From NCBI GenBank assembly GCA_001312405.1, contig BBDR01000022.1, forward strand, positions 7,891 to 71,890: 64,000 nt of DNA, in the 5' to 3' direction. The position numbers and the translations under genes are program-made. The stretch's first letter is position 1. The number at the start of each line of letters is the position of its first letter. This stretch comes from Clostridium sp. NkU-1 (lineage in GTDB: Bacteria; Bacillota_A; Clostridia; Lachnospirales; Lachnospiraceae). Below are positions 59,747 through 64,000 of the stretch, piece after piece. The notes under the pieces are model-generated. The model saw only the letters and a program-made list of their open reading frames with translations, was not told where the DNA came from and did no database searches.

Positions 59747-59934
59747 TAAACACTATACTCAAGAATAATCAAATTTTTCTAAGTATTTAACGGATCTGTA
59801 AAAATACTACAAGTATTTTTTTGAATACATTCGCTGCCATTGCTTTTTCTGCCTCACATACAAAAATATATTCTATTGATTGAACTACCTTCATTTCAAT
59901 CAAACTAACTTTTTTTATAGTGTAAAACTTGCAC

Positions 59935-61144
59935 TTATATTTTCTTTTGCAACCAAATACTTCCTCCACTAACAGGAGTATCCAGTGGCCATCTTTTCAA
60001 AAATTTATCCATATGTCTTTTTTCCATCATATTTTGAAAAAAACAAAATTTTATAATCATTATTATTTTGCAAAAATGCTCTTAAAAGATATAGTTCATT
60101 CCAAATCATTCCACTAAAAATCCACTCCTTCGGATACTCAAATGGGTAAAAGATATCATGCAAGTGTATATAAACACCCTTTGCAATTCTTGGTAATATA
60201 TCAAAAAAATAAATAATTAACATCTGATCCAATTTTAGACACATGAGTTGAATCAATAAATAAAATATCTCCCTCTTCCAATTCTTCAAATACACTAAGT
60301 GGAACATCTTGTAATCCTATTGGTAACAATTCAATTTCATCGTTCGGCCTCAATAAAGATTTCAATAAACTTGGATAGGGTTCAATAAATTTTAATTTAA
60401 TTTGATTGTTTAAATAAAATTCGTTTGTATCAAGCATAACCGCAGAAGTATATCCTGATCCAACCTCAATCACTCTTTTAGGCTCTAAAATGCGCAACAT
60501 ACAGTGCAAGCCAACTGCATCCCCTGGACTTAGATTCGGATTGTTATACCTATACCTTAATATACTTGCAATTGAAGACGCTGTGATATCTTCCCATTGA
60601 GGTATGGAGTCATATAGGAGGCTCATTTTACGTAATGTTTCTATCTGTTCCTCTTCATTAAAATCTATATCCTTTATATTCTTTTCTTTCAGAAACAATA
60701 ACTCTTCTCTATTTTTTTTATCTCTTCAAAGTCAGGATATAATGAATAAAAGTGACCATATGGAAAAAATCTTACTTTCTTTTTAGAATATCTCATATTC
60801 TCCCAATATACCACTAATTCCACGACATCAGGCGTCATAACAAAGGTGAATCCTTTTTCAGCTAAATCTGTTGCAATATCCCAACCATTATACGGAGAAA
60901 CTAATATATGATAATTATCTTTATTTCCCACAAGTTGCTCGATACCTACAACTGGAATACCACAGATAACGCCCCCTTGTTTTCTAATATCATTATCACA
61001 GAAAAATTTCACATCAACATCATTCTTTTTAAGCATATCAAATAAACGTTGTCCTCGTATTCCTGCTCCAAATATAACAAATACTATTTCTGAATCCATA
61101 TGCTTTTTATCAAAATATGTATTAAGTATTCTCTTTAACTCCAT
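59935..61144 (-). CDS. SAM methyltransferase with N-terminal Rossmann-like module (frameshifted)
   Basis: The N-terminal module reads IVFVIFGAGIRGQRLFDMLK and KFFCDNDIRKQGG. The methyltransferase domain has VIEVGSGYTSAVMLDTNEF (motif I), FIEPYPSLLKSLL, EEGDILFIDSTHV and GVYIHLHDIFYPFEYPKEW. Breaks: a run of 8 near 60712-60719, T7 near 60205-60211 and a run of 6 near 60020. The repaired end is TPVSGGSIWLQKKI at 59935. About 403 codons. The acceptor is unknown; sugar O-methylation is a reasonable guess. Confidence 0.72.
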
Positions 61145-61835
61145 ATTAATCTTGTATGATATTTATAGAAGCTAAATATCACATTTTCCTTTCTTTTATA
61201 TTTATGGCTATAATACATTCAGATAATGTGGACTTTAGATTATTTTTCCGCGATCAACTACTTGAAAAAGAGTATTGCTACTGCTTCTTCTGAATTATTT
61301 ATCAACTGAATGTGCCTAAGCCATTTCGGTTCCCGACTACTTACTTCAATAAAATATTTCACCACTATTAGATATTATAATGGCGAAATATACATTGAGC
61401 CCTTTAGTTTCATAAATGACAATGATGCTTTCATAAGCCGGTCTTTAAGTCCAATTTCTTCGAGCAGGGCAGTGTCATCATTAGTAAACATAGGTCACTA
61501 CAGCAACCACCTGCAAAATTCCTTATATCTATCAATTACAAGGTCTGTGCCATTATACCTATCAAAAACCTACTATGCTATAAGATAACATCTACAAAAC
61601 AAAAACAGGTATGGTATACATCTACATTTATCATGCCCCCCTTTAACATAGTTATGTCAACAGGGCCAATGCCCATTCTTCAAGAATAACTATATCTGCT
61701 TACTTAGAGCATATCCCAGTAGAATTAATGATAACCACTCTGTAAATAGAGATCAACATATAATTTTTCTTTATATATTAATCGTTGAAAAAAATTGTTC
61801 CAATAGTATCATCTTGACTAAAAATAAAAGATATT
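61145..61835. other. 690-bp gap with a coding-like remnant
   Basis: No full gene. On the minus strand 61375-61491 encodes 38 residues (MFTNDDTALLEEIGLKDRLM, then KASLSFMKLKG). By eye this recalls the FAD-linked amine-oxidase family, where an ELGL-DRL motif follows the N-terminal domain. No continuation was found in any frame. The remaining sequence shows no repeats or ORFs I can support. Confidence 0.3.
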
Positions 61836-62803
61836 CTAAACGTGCTTTATTATATATAATTCAAAATTTTTTTTAAATCGTTTTATTCGGTCTATATGAT
61901 CCTCATTTGTTTTTATATATTCAAAACTGTATTGTTTCATAATGTCCTGACATCTTTGTAAAGCTTTTTTTATCTCTTTGCTCATATGCAATCTGCGCAA
62001 CATTGCTGCTATGGTATGCAAGGAATCTCTTCACTAATTCCAGTATATGAACATCTATTTTTTTCCTTTTCAAAGTTATTTATAATTATTTTATAAGCAA
62101 TAAGCCAGTCCATTCTTTTATCTATATTCAATGTGTGGCATCCTGAATCCTCTCTTTGAAAATAATGATAAAACGCTTTATCCACATACTTAGCTTTTTT
62201 TAGTCTTTAGAATCATCTCCGACAAAAATAAGACATCCCCCCTAACTGCAACCTTTCATTGAATAAAATGGGTTTATTTTCATCCCAGAGAAGTTCACGC
62301 CTATACAGTTTATTCCACATATAGGCAAATCCCCTATATGAATCTCTCCTGTACACATACTCCAAAAGCAGTTCTCTATGAATTACATTTTCTGTAACAG
62401 GTAATTTATTTATAATTTCAGTACTTTGTGTTTCTGTATCATTAAACCATGATGATGCTACCATATCAACGTCATACTTTTCCATTGTCGCTAATAATGA
62501 TTCATACATTTCCGGCTCTATCCAATCGTCGCAATCTAAAAATCCAATACAATCTCCTGTACACCGTAAAAGCCCAACATTACGCGCATTGCTTTCTCCC
62601 CCATTTTCCTTATGTATCACAACAAATCTATCATCTTTTTGAGCAAATGCCGCTGCTATGTCTCCAGACTCATCTGTAGAACCGTCATCAATACAAATAA
62701 CCTCCAATTTCGTATACGTCTGATTGCATACACTTTGCAAACACTTTTCTAAATAGGCTGACGCATTGTATATTGGTATTATAATTGAAATTTTTTTATT
62801 CAT
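61836..62803 (-). CDS. Family-2 glycosyltransferase (frameshifted)
   Basis: ATG 62803 (MNKKISIIIPIYNASAYLEK) overlaps the stop of the upstream gene (ATGA). GT-A landmarks: EVICIDDGSTDESGDIAAAF, NGGESNARNVGLLRCTGDCI and FLDCDDWIEPEMYESLL (DxD). A G6 run near 62237 should be G7. A7/T7 runs near 62195-62201, 62058-62064 and 61966-61972 should be six. The repaired tail ends KRFKKNFELYIIKHV. About 322 codons. Confidence 0.82.
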
Positions 62804-64000
62804 TTTCCAGACTCCAGTTATAGTTTTTAATAATAACCAAAAAAACTTTTCTATCATCTGCAACTCTATCACTAGCATGCCCATCTTCCAGCACCCCATG
62901 TTCCTGGGAAAATTCATCTATTTTCTTTTTATATTTCTCTACATCAAACTTCGCTATATTTTCAACCAATTCATCATTATCCTTTGCCACCGAAAACGGC
63001 AAAGAATACATATCCCACATCAACCGACCACGTTCCCCTGTATACTGTTCCAAATCATCCGCGTAAAGGAAGACAGGCAAATACATATTAATAACATCAA
63101 ACGCCGAACTGGAATAATCAGTTATTAACACATCCGAAGCCGCCGCCAGTTCATTCATATCATCTGCCTGGCTAACATCAATCGTATTAGCGATTCCTTT
63201 TGCTAACGGAAATTGTGCGAGCTGTGCCGCCAACTGCGGATGCAAACGCAGGAATACAAACCAAGTACCGCCAAATTTTCGTTCCAGTGCATTTACCAGC
63301 CTTTTAAAATCAATTGTAGACTCTTCCGTAAATACCTGACGGTTTCCTTTCTGACTTCCTCCCCTGAATGTCGGAGCAAACAATACTATTTTTGCATCTT
63401 GCGGCATATGATAGCGCTCCCGTATGTACTGATAGATCTCCTCTCTTCTGTTAATAAAGATATCACAACGAGGCGAACCCGTCTTGATAATATCTCCATT
63501 ATAAAGCAGCATTTCAGGATACAGCTTCGTACACCATTCGGAATTAGAAGTAACATAATCCGCAAGCTTTGAATCATATTCGCTCACCAGATAAGCGATA
63601 CGAGGAAAAAGTTTTCCTCGGAATTTTCCTACAGGCTTAAACTCTAGTGCAGCATGCCATGTTTGTATATAAAGCTGTTTTTTCCTCTTAGCCGTACCAT
63701 ATGCCTTTCTGCTGTTATCTACCCAGGCTTTAGCCGTTGTCAAATGATACGCCCTGTTGAAAAAAGGTATTCTTCACTTTCTTAATGCCATCTGGGAACT
63801 GCTTTTCCATGTTATTGACTAACCAGATAATTTCGAATTTCTCTTTCTTTTTCAGCAGCTCTTCCGCTATGTAGCGAGGATTGCAGCAATATCCCCCGTC
63901 CCCCTCAAACGTAGTGAAAACGATTTTTTTCTTATTAATAGGGAAAAGCCGAAGTAAATGGTAGAAAAGATTCGTTCTATAGCATTCTCTTTTTCGTTTT
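62796..64000 (-). CDS. CDP-glycerol glycerophosphotransferase family protein, partial
   Basis: A teichoic-acid-type polymerase or primase. The Glyphos_transf domain is clear: KKQLYIQTWHAALEFKPVG, DYVTSNSEWCTKLYP, IIKTGSPRCDIFI, IVLFAPTFRGGSQ, FLRLHPQLAAQL and SDVLITDYSSSAFDVINMYL. A run of 6 near 63764-63769 should be 5, joining NTFFNRAYHLTTAKAWVDNS. The upstream part continues to the window edge (FEGDGGYCCNPRYIAEELLK), so the start is outside. It is co-transcribed with the following glycosyltransferase gene. Confidence 0.88.

Noticed and set aside
59787..59969. Separate 60-residue gene after the methyltransferase
   Set aside because: It is out of frame; the methyltransferase itself ends at 59935 once the run near 60020 is corrected.
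1..64000. CRISPR arrays, tRNA or rRNA genes, prophage
   Set aside because: I saw no regular short repeats with spacers, no tRNA-like cloverleaf or rRNA stretches, and no phage structural genes.

Overview
The window looks like the chromosome of a motile, low-to-mid GC member of the Clostridia, most likely a Lachnospiraceae (Clostridium XIVa / Lacrimispora-like). The evidence is a complete single-locus flagellar and chemotaxis cluster with Firmicutes-type members: FliY with CheC-like domains, FlbD, the TIGR02530 protein, a DUF6470 protein, the FliW-CsrA pair, CheV, CheC and CheD. The genus is inferred from gene content and protein sequence only.

Layout. At 1-1233 (minus) lies the end of a FliK-like protein. 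At 1360-11624 (plus) are cheA, cheW, cheR and cheB, then a late operon flgM-flgN-flgK-flgL-DUF6470-fliW-csrA. At 11631-20916 is a mixed stretch: a nucleotidyltransferase (minus), a secreted C39-like peptidase (plus), a FliT-like ORF with fliS and fliD (minus), parA-comFB (plus), and an EAL-HDOD protein with cheV (minus). At 21000-45173 (minus) is the large fla/che operon. In transcription order it reads flgB, fliE, fliF, fliG, fliH, fliI, fliJ, fliK, flgD, TIGR02530, flgE, flbD, motA, motB, fliM, cheY, flgC, fliY, fliO, fliP, fliQ, fliR, flhB, flhA, fliA, flgF, flgG, cheC, cheD. A strong vegetative promoter lies at 45308-45336. At 45460-64000 (minus) is an AT-richer surface-glycan locus. It has a CapE/F/G set for UDP-N-acetyl-L-fucosamine, several family-2 glycosyltransferases, a fucosyltransferase-like gene, two glycerophosphotransferase-like genes, methyltransferases and a cytidylyltransferase, with insertion-sequence debris between.

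How it works together. Class-I genes build the export apparatus, motor and hook. FliA and FlgM then gate late genes. FliW and CsrA would couple flagellin export to translation. CheA/W/R/B/C/D/V/Y form a B. subtilis-like chemotaxis circuit with FliY and CheC as CheY-P phosphatases. The glycan genes may decorate flagella or the cell surface.

A dominant property of this sequence is dense single-base indels, mostly A/T runs of 6 read as 7 (or 7 as 8) and some runs of 5 read as 4. They split more than 30 otherwise conserved genes. I read these as sequencing or consensus errors and annotate the repaired genes, giving the breakpoints. The most promising unexplained signal is a structured intergenic element, a predicted H-type pseudoknot, that occurs four times: just upstream of cheW, cheB, fliR and motB.
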